A stretch of 64,000 nt of DNA from Betaproteobacteria bacterium. GTDB taxonomy: Bacteria; Acidobacteriota; Terriglobia; Acidiferrales; UBA7541. How positions within the stretch are numbered: position 1 is the first letter of the stretch; each line of letters begins with the position of its first letter. A program made the translations under genes and the position numbers. Location: positions 124,001 to 188,000 of the forward strand of contig CAJCHZ010000039.1 of the NCBI GenBank assembly GCA_903970165.1. The letters run 5' to 3'. The notes beneath the pieces were generated by a model. The model worked only from the letters and a program-made list of their open reading frames with translations, did not search any database and was not told the DNA's origin. Of the stretch, positions 51,882-61,277 are shown one piece after another.

Positions 51882-53834
51882 CTATAACGTCGTGTGTCCT
51901 TGCTTGAGGTCCCAAACAGCCGCGACCAGCGCGTCAATGTCCTCACACGTGTTGTAAAGTGCGAGCGAGGGTCGCACGGTGCTCTCTACACCGAACCGCC
52001 GAAGGATGGGTTGGGCACAGTGATGCCCGGCTCGCACCGCTATGCCTCTCCGATTTAGCGCAACGCCCACGTCTTCGGTTCTGAATCCTTCCAAAACAAA
52101 GGAGAGCACGCCTGCCTTCTCACGCGCTGTGCCAATCAGGCGCAGCCCGGGAATGCGCAATAGGTTTTCTGTGGCATATACAAGAAGGTCGTGTTCGTGC
52201 CTGGAGACATTGACCATTCCCACGCGGGTAAGGTAGTCAATCGCAGCTCCAAGTCCAACCGCATCTGCTATGTTTCCTGTTCCCGCTTCGAAGCGTCCAG
52301 GCGGCGGCTGGTAGCTGGTCTTTTCGAAGGTTACATCCTGAATCATGTTCCCGCCGCCCTGCCAAGGTTGTGTGTTCTCCAGGACGTCATACTTGCCAAA
52401 CACAACGCCGATACCTGTGGGGGCGAATACCTTGTGACCCGAAAAAACATAGAAGTCGCAGTCATAGGCCTGCACATCCACGTGCATGTGCGAAACGGCT
52501 TGTGCACCGTCCAGCAAAACCTTTGCGCCATAGCGATGTGCCAACTCGATCATTTCGTGCGCGGGAGTTACCGTGCCGAGAGCGTTGGATACTTGCGCGA
52601 AAGAGACAAGCCTTGTCTTGGCACTAAGCAGCTTATGGTACTCGTCGAGTAGAACTTGGCCCGAATCGTCCACAGGAGCGACCCGCAGTCGCGCGCCCGT
52701 TTCCGCGCACAGCATCTGCCAGGGAACGATGTTGGCGTGGTGTTCAAGCCAGGTGATGACAATTTCATCACCTTTGCGAACATTCTGGCGGCCCCAGCTC
52801 TGGGCCAGGAGATTAATTCCTTCCGTCGCCCCGCGCACAAAAATAATCTCTTTCACCGACGGTGCATTCAAAAACCGCCTGACCTTTTCGCGTGCCGCTT
52901 CGTAGGCATCCGTTGCCCGTGCGGCAAGTTCATGCGCTGCCCGATGGATATTGGAATTCTCGTGAGAATAGAAGTGACTTAAACGTTCGATAACGCTCTT
53001 GGGTTTTTGTGTTGTGGCGGCGTTGTCGAGCCAAATGAGAGGCTTGCCATTCACCCGCTCTTCCAGAATGGGGAAATCCCGGCGAATCGCGGCAACGTCA
53101 AATGGCTCCGAGGAAAGATTCGACAACGAAATGTCGCCAGGAGAAACAGGGGATACGGCAGAAGTTTCAAGAGCGGGCAACGCGGTGAGTTGGCGAATTT
53201 CGTTAAGGAAAGCGTAGCCGGCCGCGAGTTCAGAAGGATTGGGGGAAACTGGCGCGCCAAGGATTTGCCGGGCGGCCGAGGCATTGCCAGTTTCCGGGAT
53301 GCGCGGGATAGGAACGGTCGAAAGTTCATCAGCAAGCGCACGAAGGTCTGTTTCGGTGACAGTGTTTACCATCTCCAACGGCAAGGCTGGCGCGGCAGGG
53401 ATGTTTCCAAAAGACCCGAGAGGCCTCGCCTCTTCAAGGAACGAGAATACACTGGATGAGGAAAACCGTGCGGGATCCCACCCGCCTGGCACGTTGGGCG
53501 AAGCAACGAGGGTTCCGGGAATTGCGGGAATTTGTGCCTGCACATTCGCAGGCAACTCTGCAGTTGCCGCGCGTAATTGCGCTTCAGAGACCGCGCCCGG
53601 TGCCGGCGCGGATCCGAAACGCGATGCATCGACGAATGCGGCAGGATCAGCCGCTACTGGCATGGCAGCTGGGAAACCTTCCGTCAGCGGCAGCGCGGTG
53701 AAAAATTCATTCGCCATCCGCGCCAGCTTTTCGGGATCGGGCAAGCCAGACGGCAAAGACGCTATCGATCCAGCCGATTTCAGGTTCACGCCTGGTCCGA
53801 TGGGCGAAGTTTTTTGGGAATCACTTGTACTCAT
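51882..53834 (-). CDS. SufS-type cysteine desulfurase, encapsulin cargo with long N-terminal targeting domain
   Basis: A 650-residue PLP enzyme that takes sulfur from cysteine, giving alanine and a persulfide. The class-V aminotransferase part is about 247-645: LIWLDNAATTQKP, WLEHHANIVPW, PLP lysine K468 in FSGHKVFAPTGIG and persulfide cysteine C606 in RAGHHCAQPI. Residues 1-246 are Pro/Ala/Ser-rich and disordered-looking, as in cargo of family 2A encapsulins, where this part directs loading. PDPEKLARMANEFF is at 32-45, and a 77-residue duplication follows (VSEAQLRA at 82 and VTETDLRA at 159; FSFLEEAR at 130 and YAFLNEIR at 207). Its start overlaps the shell gene end by 14 bp. Confidence 0.93.
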   Translation of the reverse strand: MSTSDSQKTSPIGPGVNLKSAGSIASLPSGLPDPEKLARMANEFFTALPLTEGFPAAMPVAADPAAFVDASRFGSAPAPGAVSEAQLRAATAELPANVQAQIPAIPGTLVASPNVPGGWDPARFSSSSVFSFLEEARPLGSFGNIPAAPALPLEMVNTVTETDLRALADELSTVPIPRIPETGNASAARQILGAPVSPNPSELAAGYAFLNEIRQLTALPALETSAVSPVSPGDISLSNLSSEPFDVAAIRRDFPILEERVNGKPLIWLDNAATTQKPKSVIERLSHFYSHENSNIHRAAHELAARATDAYEAAREKVRRFLNAPSVKEIIFVRGATEGINLLAQSWGRQNVRKGDEIVITWLEHHANIVPWQMLCAETGARLRVAPVDDSGQVLLDEYHKLLSAKTRLVSFAQVSNALGTVTPAHEMIELAHRYGAKVLLDGAQAVSHMHVDVQAYDCDFYVFSGHKVFAPTGIGVVFGKYDVLENTQPWQGGGNMIQDVTFEKTSYQPPPGRFEAGTGNIADAVGLGAAIDYLTRVGMVNVSRHEHDLLVYATENLLRIPGLRLIGTAREKAGVLSFVLEGFRTEDVGVALNRRGIAVRAGHHCAQPILRRFGVESTVRPSLALYNTCEDIDALVAAVWDLKQGHTTL

Positions 53835-54759
53835 GGTAGCTGCCGACTTCCACGTCTTCGAGTGCTGCTATTGCATCTTCGACGAGAACCGCTGCCGAGC
53901 AATACAGGGAGACCAAGTAGGAAGCAATCGCGCGGTTATCAATGCCCATGAAGCGGACAGAAAGTCCCGGAGTCTGTTCTCCAGGCAATCCCGGCTGGAA
54001 CAAGCCAATGACTCCCTGCTTCTTCTCGCCAACGCGGAGCAACAGAATGTTGCTCTTACCGCCGGGGCCTTTCGGCTTCTTGTTACCGTCCACATGCAAC
54101 TTGTCGGTGGGAATCAAAGGAACGCCGCGCCAGGTCACAAAAGGTGTACCGAACAAAGTGACTGTCGGAGGCGGCACTCCACGGCGCGTGCACTCGCGGC
54201 CGAAAGCGGCGATAGCCCGCGGATGTGCGAGAAAAAAAGAGGGTTCCTTCCAAACCTTCGAAAGCAATTCATCGAGATCATCCGGCGTGGGCGCACCTTT
54301 GCGCGTCTGAATTCGCTGGCTCGCAGGTACATTCTTCAGAAGGCCGTAGTCGGGATTGTTAATAAGCTCGTTTTCTTGATTTTCCTTTACGTTCTCGACG
54401 GTCAGGCGAAGCTGTTCGCGAATTTGATCGAAGGGGTTGCTATACAGATCGGAGACCCGCGTGTGGACGTTCAGTATGGCATTGATTCCGCAGAGCGTGT
54501 ATTCCCGGGGTTTTTCTTCATAGTCCACGAAGGATTCGGGGAGCGCCTTCTCGTCTTTCTGGCCGCATACGACATCAAGGGTTTTGTCTTCCGCGACACG
54601 GTTGACGCGCAGCGTACCGGCCTCCAGCGGCTTCCAGTCGAGGAACCGCACCAACCAACGGGGCGTGATCGCCCCATACTGCGGCGGTGTCTTCGTGACA
54701 TTGGCGAGTTGAAAAGCGGCGCGGTCGCCTAAAGCGTGATGAGTCACATTTTCTGGCAC
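53821..54759 (-). CDS. Family 2A encapsulin shell protein
   Basis: A 312-residue HK97-fold shell protein, of the SrpI-like family 2A. GTG at 54759 follows AGGAG by 8 nt. Typical stretches are TPPQYGAITPRWLVRFLDWKPLEAGTLRVNRV, VSDLYSNPFDQIREQLRLTVENVKENQENELIN, FFLAHPRAIAAFGRECTRRGV and a C-terminal AIASYLVSLYCSAAVLVEDAIAALEDVEVG. There is no cyclic-nucleotide domain, which would mark family 2B. Shell and cysteine desulfurase are the defining pair of the family, proposed to store sulfur. A cysteine-rich leader ORF and terminator stand upstream (54794-54965). Confidence 0.93.
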   Translation of the reverse strand: MPENVTHHALGDRAAFQLANVTKTPPQYGAITPRWLVRFLDWKPLEAGTLRVNRVAEDKTLDVVCGQKDEKALPESFVDYEEKPREYTLCGINAILNVHTRVSDLYSNPFDQIREQLRLTVENVKENQENELINNPDYGLLKNVPASQRIQTRKGAPTPDDLDELLSKVWKEPSFFLAHPRAIAAFGRECTRRGVPPPTVTLFGTPFVTWRGVPLIPTDKLHVDGNKKPKGPGGKSNILLLRVGEKKQGVIGLFQPGLPGEQTPGLSVRFMGIDNRAIASYLVSLYCSAAVLVEDAIAALEDVEVGSYHEYK

Positions 54760-54793
54760 GAGAGATTCTCCTTGTAAGAAACGAGCCGCACAC

Positions 54794-54818
54794 AAAAACG
54801 CCGCTCCTTAAGAGCGGC
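54794..54818 (-). terminator. Leader terminator (attenuator) before encapsulin
   Basis: On the minus strand GCCGCTC (54818-54812) pairs with GAGCGGC (54806-54800) around TTAAG, followed by GTTTTTG. It lies 27 nt after the leader ORF stop and 34 nt before the encapsulin GTG. By hand, GGTCCGGCGG in the leader (54863-54854) can pair with CCCCGGCC just at the stem base, with two one-base bulges. Confidence 0.75.
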
Positions 54819-54845
54819 CGGGGAAACCTGAACCTGAAAAGCGTT

Positions 54846-54965
54846 CTACATTTCCGCCGGACCAATACCGATCGACCTACAACACAAACACAAATCGCCG
54901 CGAGGCGTCAGTGCGAAGAATGCCAAAACACTTAAAGCATCCCGCTTGGTAGTTAGCCAAATCAT
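54846..54965 (-). CDS. Cysteine-containing leader peptide upstream of encapsulin
   Basis: A 39-residue ORF: MIWLTTKRDALSVLAF at the start and GDLCLCCRSIGIGPAEM at the end, with Cys codons at positions 26, 28 and 29. The ATG at 54965 lies exactly 8 nt after TATACT (54979-54974), so the transcript should begin at or within 1-2 nt of it; no ribosome site is present. The TAG stop lies 27 nt before the terminator. Positions, spacing and the cysteine cluster match the leader before sulfite reductase (13239-13334). I infer Cys-tRNA-dependent attenuation of the encapsulin-desulfurase operon. The frame is also the tail of a longer decayed redoxin frame, so translation needs proof. Confidence 0.6.
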   Translation of the reverse strand: MIWLTTKRDALSVLAFFALTPRGDLCLCCRSIGIGPAEM

Positions 54966-54973
54966 TGCGGAGA

Positions 54974-55001
54974 AGTATAGTGAGTTGGCAGCACTTTGCA
55001 A
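54974..55001 (-). promoter_or_regulatory. Promoter of the encapsulin operon
   Basis: On the minus strand TTGCAA (55001-54996), a 16-nt spacer and TATACT (54979-54974; 5 of 6). The predicted start coincides with the leader ATG at 54965, as in the sulfite reductase promoter. Confidence 0.6.
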
Positions 55002-55190
55002 GGCATTCCTGGGGCTTCCCGATTTCGGGGACTGCATGAGGAGAGCCGTGCACCGGCTCTCCCCCGCTCCCTGGCTACGGCGTAAAAAAACATGCCGCCA
55101 CAAACGCAAATTCAATTTCGCCGGCGGTTCGCGCTCCAACACCTTGTCAATGACTTGCCGGTAGCGAAACACTTGCGGACCCTCGCCGCT

Positions 55191-55385
55191 TTCGGCCAGC
55201 AGACATTCGATCGTGGTTGTGAATTCGTCCTTCAGCTGGGCGTTGAGCACGCCGCTGGCTGGAACTGTAAAGCCGGAATGAATCAGTTTCACGCGTCCGT
55301 CCCGTACGATGAAGATTGTGGCGGGCCAGGTATTGAGGTTCACGGCTTGAGGCACTTTTTCCCACATCTCCGCCGGTGCCCAGGC
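55191..55385 (-). pseudogene. TlpA-like redoxin remnant
   Basis: About 65 residues match the C-terminal part of TlpA-type redoxins: VNLNTWPATIFIVRDGRVKLIHSGF, the cis-proline region and following helix. The N-terminal half with the C-x2-C active site is missing, being cut off at the beta-lactamase-fold gene, and no stop occurs at the normal end: the frame runs on to 54846 through unrelated sequence. A 9-bp hairpin (GGAGAGCCG/CGGCTCTCC, 55040-55062) marks the old gene end. It looks decayed. Confidence 0.65.
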
Positions 55386-55485
55386 AATCAGGTGGCATTC
55401 GTGGCGATCTCGTGGCCCTGGAATTGCCCGACACACGAAACAATCTCCCCTCTTGAAGGCCGGGCAACTGCTGAGATCGGAGGCA

Positions 55486-56817
55486 CTACTTCGAAGGATC
55501 CACAAGTGCCTGATAAACCGTCGCGTGGCTGCGGTATTGCAAGGTGTGATTGTCCGGATTAAGCATCCTCTGAATCATACTAACGAAAACGATGTCGTTG
55601 GTTGGATCGACCCAAAACCATGTTCCCGCTGCGCCATCCCAGAAGAACGTTCCCTTACCATCCGGCATACTGGCTTCCGGAGGATCAAAAACTACAGCGC
55701 AATTGAATCCGTAGCCAAATCCCGGCCGCATGACGTGCTGCCCAATTCCGAATTCTCCCGTCAGAAGATTTACCGGCAGATGATTGGAAGCCATCAGCTT
55801 GACGGTGGCGGGAGCCAGTACACGCTTATCTCCGAGTTCGCCGCCATTCCCAAGCATTTGTGCAAAGCGATAGTAGTCCTCAGCTGTGGAGACCAATCCA
55901 CCGCCGCCCGAAGGCGTGGTGGGTTGGCTCGCGTAGTCCGTCGGAGCACTGGCTGCTTCCGTTGGTACAAGCTGTCCTTGTGGATCGGCGCGGTAATTCG
56001 TGGCGAAGCGTGATCGCTTTTCCTGCGGCACAAAGAAACCAGCGTCTTTCATGTCCAACGGAACGAAGATGTGATCCCTCATAAAATCGGGCAATGTCTG
56101 GCCGGAGAGCTTCTCCACAAGATAACCCTCGACGTCCATTGAAAGGCTGTAGGTCCAGCCTTTGCCCGGCTGGTAATTCAGCGGGAGCGTGGCCAATTTG
56201 TCGATCATGCCCTGGAGATTCGACGATTGCATCGGCTTTTTCTCCTGGTACATGGCGTCAACCACGGAGTGGCCGGAGCCATAAGAAAACCCGGCGGAAT
56301 GCGTCATCAGTTCCTGCATGGTCGGCGCATGGTCTGGGTCGACAAGAATCGGCTTGCCGTCCGTTCCCACACCTTTAAAAACTTTCAGCTGCGCAAATTC
56401 GGGGATATATTTCGAAATCGGGTCGGATGGCAGCCACTTCCCTTCTTCAAACAGAATCATCATGGCCACACCTGTAACTGGCTTGGTCATGGAGTAGTCG
56501 CGAAAGATGACGTCTTTCGTGATGGGGGCGCCGCTGGCCAAATCCCGCTGGCCATACGTGCGGTACTCCACGACCTTTCCGTGTCGCGCGAGAATGGTGA
56601 CCGCGCCCGCCAGTTGTTTCTTGTCCACCTCCCCTTGAATCAAGGTGTGCAGGCGCTCCAAACGTTCGCTGGAGAATCCGACGCTTTCCGGATTGACCGG
56701 GGTCATATCGAGCGAACGATGGGAAGGCATCTGGGCCACGGAGGTGAGTGTAGCCGCTGAGACAAGGAGAATTGCCATCATCGTCGCAGTTACACTTGCT
56801 ATTGGAATGTTTTTCAC
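55486..56817 (-). CDS. Serine hydrolase, beta-lactamase/esterase family
   Basis: A 443-residue penicillin-binding-protein-like hydrolase (class C beta-lactamase fold). GTG at 56817 has AGGAGG 7 nt upstream and leads into a signal peptide (SVTATMMAILLVSAATL). The SxxK nucleophile is in YSMTKPVTG, the second motif region reads YSLSMDVEGYLVE, like EstB-type esterases rather than Y-A-N lactamases, and a C-terminal GFGYGFNCAVV, FFWDGAAGTWFWVDP region supplies the third site. It is probably an esterase or D-peptidase outside the cytoplasm, not a drug-resistance enzyme. Confidence 0.87.
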   Translation of the reverse strand: MKNIPIASVTATMMAILLVSAATLTSVAQMPSHRSLDMTPVNPESVGFSSERLERLHTLIQGEVDKKQLAGAVTILARHGKVVEYRTYGQRDLASGAPITKDVIFRDYSMTKPVTGVAMMILFEEGKWLPSDPISKYIPEFAQLKVFKGVGTDGKPILVDPDHAPTMQELMTHSAGFSYGSGHSVVDAMYQEKKPMQSSNLQGMIDKLATLPLNYQPGKGWTYSLSMDVEGYLVEKLSGQTLPDFMRDHIFVPLDMKDAGFFVPQEKRSRFATNYRADPQGQLVPTEAASAPTDYASQPTTPSGGGGLVSTAEDYYRFAQMLGNGGELGDKRVLAPATVKLMASNHLPVNLLTGEFGIGQHVMRPGFGYGFNCAVVFDPPEASMPDGKGTFFWDGAAGTWFWVDPTNDIVFVSMIQRMLNPDNHTLQYRSHATVYQALVDPSK

Positions 56818-56916
56818 GGACGACCTCCTGGTCAAAGAGGTCGGAGTATACCTCATGGAGCGGCAAGATTGGTGCACGCCGCGGGGTACACCAAGACTGT
56901 TGGTGTCAGCAGAGGC

Positions 56917-57858
56917 CTAGCTTGTTGAAGGAGCCGCGACGGACTCTCTGTGCTGCATGCTGGGCCGCCTGAAAAGCCGCCTGCAGAGATACACCAGATA
57001 CCACACCGCAAGTACATCCAGGACTAAACCTATGCCCGCCATAAACCGGAAAATGAGATTGACCATCACCCAGTCACCAATTTCATTGACGATTTTTCTC
57101 GTGTGCGGATCGCTGATCTGTGTGCAAGCGGTCGCGAGGAAATTGTGAGAACAGTGAGAAAAAACGGTCTCGAACCCATAGGTCGTCAGAGTATTGAGGA
57201 CCAAGGCGATACCAGCCAGGTTCACGAAAACCGCAACAGTGAGACGCTGCCATCCCCTGAGCGCATTTCTTTGCAAAGCAAATAACCCAATCGAAAAAGC
57301 CACTACCCCGAGAAGTCCGATCGCAAACAACTTCCATGCCAGGCCATTCATCTTGTCAGGATGACGAGCGTTCAGCACGTTTGCCCACTTTCTTGATTCG
57401 GCACGGTCGCGGGGCATGCCGACGCCGCGCGAGTACATATCCACAAGCTGGTACGCAGCGTGGTCATTACCACCTTGGGCCGCCAACAAATACCAGCGGC
57501 CCGCCTCCGCGTAGTCCTGCGTAACGCCTTTGCCGTTGTAGTACATTAACCCAACGCGGTCCTGTGCCTCCGCGTTGCCGTGGTCCGCCGCGCGGCGAAA
57601 CCATTTCAGAGCCTCAGCATAGTCAGGAGGTTGTCGCCTGCCTGTGCCGATGTAGTAGCGCATGCCCAACTTCAATTGCGCCGCAGCGTCTCCTTGCTCA
57701 GCAGACGCAGTGAGGCGATCGAGATCCGAATCCTCCGTCGCTTGCGCGCGCGTCATCGTTGCCCCTGCTACCATCAGAAAAACAAGGAGCCCGACACAGG
57801 TTAGACCACCTATTCGGACGATGTATGCGCTTACACTAATTCGCATGCGCCTGTTCAT
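56917..57858 (-). CDS. Sel1-repeat membrane protein
   Basis: A 313-residue protein starting at ATG 57858 (or 57846). It has a signal/anchor (YIVRIGGLTCVGLLVFLMVAG), three Sel1 repeats at about 45-150 (AAAQLKLGMRYYIGTG, AEAQDRVGLMYYNGKG, HAAYQLVDMYSRGVG), then four hydrophobic spans (170-295). Sel1 repeats bind partner proteins. The combination of repeats and a polytopic C-terminus is uncommon; no function is assigned. The upstream frame extends to 57975 with no supported start. Confidence 0.78.
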   Translation of the reverse strand: MNRRMRISVSAYIVRIGGLTCVGLLVFLMVAGATMTRAQATEDSDLDRLTASAEQGDAAAQLKLGMRYYIGTGRRQPPDYAEALKWFRRAADHGNAEAQDRVGLMYYNGKGVTQDYAEAGRWYLLAAQGGNDHAAYQLVDMYSRGVGMPRDRAESRKWANVLNARHPDKMNGLAWKLFAIGLLGVVAFSIGLFALQRNALRGWQRLTVAVFVNLAGIALVLNTLTTYGFETVFSHCSHNFLATACTQISDPHTRKIVNEIGDWVMVNLIFRFMAGIGLVLDVLAVWYLVYLCRRLFRRPSMQHRESVAAPSTS

Positions 57859-58036
57859 ACTAAAAGTATCTTCGAACCCAGCAAAAAGTTGGAATCCATC
57901 CGTAGGCTCTGCCAAGTACCGGTAAACACGCACATTCGACGGCGCGCGAGGGCTTCTACATGATCCTTTGAACATTTTTGGATCGGTCGCGCGCGCCTCT
58001 AAAGTCGACCCAATTCAGGCGTTGCGTAGTGAATGA

Positions 58037-59242
<1,206 letters not shown>

Positions 59243-59274
59243 TCAGTCCAGTGCGGGGCGCCTTTCAATTTGCA

Positions 59275-59655
59275 TCACGTTTTTTGTTCAGAGAAAACCT
59301 CCATCGCCGTGTGGAACGCAGAATTCGCAGCAGGTACTCCACAGTAGATCGCCGTCTGCAAGAGCACTTCCTGAATCTGATCGCGCGTAACACCGACGTT
59401 CTTTGCGGCGCGCAAGTGCAAGCGCAGCTCCTCGGGACGATTCAGTGCCACCATCATGGCCAGTGTGAGCATGCTTCGGGTCTCCTTGGGAAGTCCAGGC
59501 CTGGTCCAGATTTCTCCCCACGCGTACCGAGTAATCAAGTCCTGAAACGCGTCTGTGAACTCATTTTTGTTTTTTAGTGTGGTGTCTACATGCGCGTCTC
59601 CCAGCACTGCCCGGCGCGTCTTCATTCCTTCTTCATAACGCTGGCGTTCATCCAT
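59275..59655 (-). CDS. pcaC: 4-carboxymuconolactone decarboxylase
   Basis: A 126-residue helical protein of the PcaC family (YEEGMKTRRAVLGDAHVD, FQDLITRYAWGEIW, LHLRAAKNVGVTRDQIQEVLLQTAIYCGVPAANSAFHTAMEV). It decarboxylates 4-carboxymuconolactone to 3-oxoadipate enol-lactone. AAGGAGG lies 8 nt before the ATG at 59655. It is the first gene of a two-gene unit with pobA, divergent from pcaHG; pcaB and pcaD are not seen. Confidence 0.92.
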   Translation of the reverse strand: MDERQRYEEGMKTRRAVLGDAHVDTTLKNKNEFTDAFQDLITRYAWGEIWTRPGLPKETRSMLTLAMMVALNRPEELRLHLRAAKNVGVTRDQIQEVLLQTAIYCGVPAANSAFHTAMEVFSEQKT

Positions 59656-59877
59656 TCCGTCGCCTCCTTAAACTCCAAAACGCGCTATCCTCGGCCCCAA
59701 GCTGTGCGTATTATCCCGATGATTTCGCGTCGCGACAACACGCAATCGTGGCTGGTACACAGGATGCGCAAGCGAGACTACACTGAGTTTCTGCGGCGAG
59801 AGTTTTGTTGTTGCCAGCAGAGTGTGGGACGCTTAGATTCGGCAGATTGATTGGAGCAGCGAGTTGGAGGCAATTTG

Positions 59878-60603
59878 ATGGGTGAGATACAGGGTTACCG
59901 GCGTAACTATCCGGGAACGCAGCCGCGCCATTTACACCCGGCTTATGTGTCTTCGATCAAGCGGGCGCCGCTGCAGCCGCTGGTGCGGCTTCCGCATACG
60001 CTCTCGGAAATTACCGGGCCGCTTTTTGGGCCGGAAATTGTAGATAGGAAAGCTTACGATTTGACGCGGCAGCATTCAGGCGAGCCCCTGGGAGAAAGGA
60101 TCGTCGTTAGCGGGCGTGTGTTGGATGAAAATGCGAGGCCTGTGGGAAACACGCTCATCGAAATTTGGCAGGCTAATGCCGCAGGGCGTTATCTGCACAG
60201 CAGAGATCAACATAATGCCCCCCTTGACCCTAATTTTACGGGCTGCGGACATACGATGACGGATTCGGAGGGGCGCTACCGATTTGTGACCATTCTGCCG
60301 GGGAAATATCCGTGGGGAAATCATTACAACGCGTGGAGGCCGGCTCACATTCATTTTTCGCTTTTTGGGCCGGCGTTCGCTACCCGGCTTGTGACGCAGA
60401 TGTATTTTCCGGGCGATCCGCTGCTTCCATTCGATCCGATTTTCAATTGCACCGACGATGAGAAAGCGCGCAACCGGTTGGTTTCTTTTTTTGATTGGGA
60501 AACTACGATTCCTTCGCAAGCGCTGGGCTACCGTTTTGACATTGTGCTCAGCGGGCGGGACTCCACTCCGATGGAAACTCATCTTCATGGAGAGAAATCA
60601 TGA
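59878..60603 (+). CDS. pcaH: Protocatechuate 3,4-dioxygenase, beta subunit
   Basis: A 241-residue subunit that binds the catalytic iron(III). GGAGG precedes ATG 59878. The intradiol motif is clear: LIEIWQANAAGRYLHSRDQHNAPLDPNFTGCGHTMTDSEGRYRFVTILPGKYPW, and the ligands Tyr/Tyr/His/His lie in YPWGNHYNAWRPAHIHF. It opens protocatechuate to 3-carboxy-cis,cis-muconate. Its stop overlaps the pcaG start (ATGA). The 222-bp gap upstream (59656-59877) shares control with the divergent pcaC/pobA unit; no clear operator was seen there. Confidence 0.93.
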   Translation: MGEIQGYRRNYPGTQPRHLHPAYVSSIKRAPLQPLVRLPHTLSEITGPLFGPEIVDRKAYDLTRQHSGEPLGERIVVSGRVLDENARPVGNTLIEIWQANAAGRYLHSRDQHNAPLDPNFTGCGHTMTDSEGRYRFVTILPGKYPWGNHYNAWRPAHIHFSLFGPAFATRLVTQMYFPGDPLLPFDPIFNCTDDEKARNRLVSFFDWETTIPSQALGYRFDIVLSGRDSTPMETHLHGEKS

Positions 60604-61169
60604 GCCTTGTGGCTACGACTTCGCAGACAGTCGGACCGTTTTTCCAAATTGGATTCGAGCGTCTTTATCGGGACACCCTGGCGGGGCCAGAAGTTGTCGG
60701 AGAACACGTGGAAATTTCCGGGCGCATTTTGGATGGCGACGGGAAATCCGTGCCTGACGGGATTATAGAAATCTGGCAGGCGAATTCGCACGGAAAGTAT
60801 GCGCATCCGGATGATCCGCAGGACAAACCGGTCGAGAACGGATTTACGGGTTACGGTCGCGTTGCTACCGATAGCGATGGGCGTTTTCGGTTTAGCACGA
60901 TCAAGCCTGGACGGGTGCCCGGGCCGGATGGAAGATTGCAGGCACCTCATTTGGCGGTTTCGGTTTTTACGCGCGGGCTTTTGCGGCGGTTGATTACCCG
61001 GATTTATTTTCCAAGCGAAGAAAGCAACGAGGAAGATTCCGTCCTGAACCTTGTCGGGCCGGAGCGGCGCGGGACGCTTGTTGCCAGCAAGATAGAAGGA
61101 CGCGATGGGGCTTTGGAATGGAATGTTGTTTTGCAAGGACCGGAGGAAACAGTTTTTTTTGACGTGTGA
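60600..61169 (+). CDS. pcaG: Protocatechuate 3,4-dioxygenase, alpha subunit
   Basis: A 189-residue subunit pairing with PcaH in the (alpha-beta)n ring-cleavage enzyme. ISGRILDGDGKSVPDGIIEIWQANSHGKY, YGRVATDSDGRFRFSTIKPGRVPGPDG and APHLAVSVFTRGLLRRLITRIYFP are typical; the alpha subunit lacks iron ligands. The start overlaps pcaH by 4 bp. A dispersed repeat follows at 61211. Confidence 0.93.
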   Translation: MSLVATTSQTVGPFFQIGFERLYRDTLAGPEVVGEHVEISGRILDGDGKSVPDGIIEIWQANSHGKYAHPDDPQDKPVENGFTGYGRVATDSDGRFRFSTIKPGRVPGPDGRLQAPHLAVSVFTRGLLRRLITRIYFPSEESNEEDSVLNLVGPERRGTLVASKIEGRDGALEWNVVLQGPEETVFFDV

Positions 61170-61210
61170 CGCTATTGGATGTCAACGCGTCTTACAGACA
61201 ACGAAAATCA

Positions 61211-61251
61211 TTACACAGAGGACGCCGAGAGCGCAGAGGACACGGAGAAGA
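61211..61251 (+). repeat. Dispersed CRCAGAG-type intergenic repeat, copy 5
   Basis: On the plus strand ACACAGAGGACGCCGAGAG is followed by CGCAGAGGACACGGAGAAG, four units at about 10-nt steps. It fills the convergent gap after pcaG. Confidence 0.7.
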
Positions 61252-61277
61252 GCTGAACGACAATTTAGACGTCCGCT

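Noticed and set aside
54846..55505. A single 219-codon minus-strand gene covering the redoxin remnant and the leader ORF
   Set aside because: Only about 65 residues match a redoxin; the rest has no family likeness, crosses a strong hairpin and a good promoter, and the start overlaps the beta-lactamase-fold gene end.
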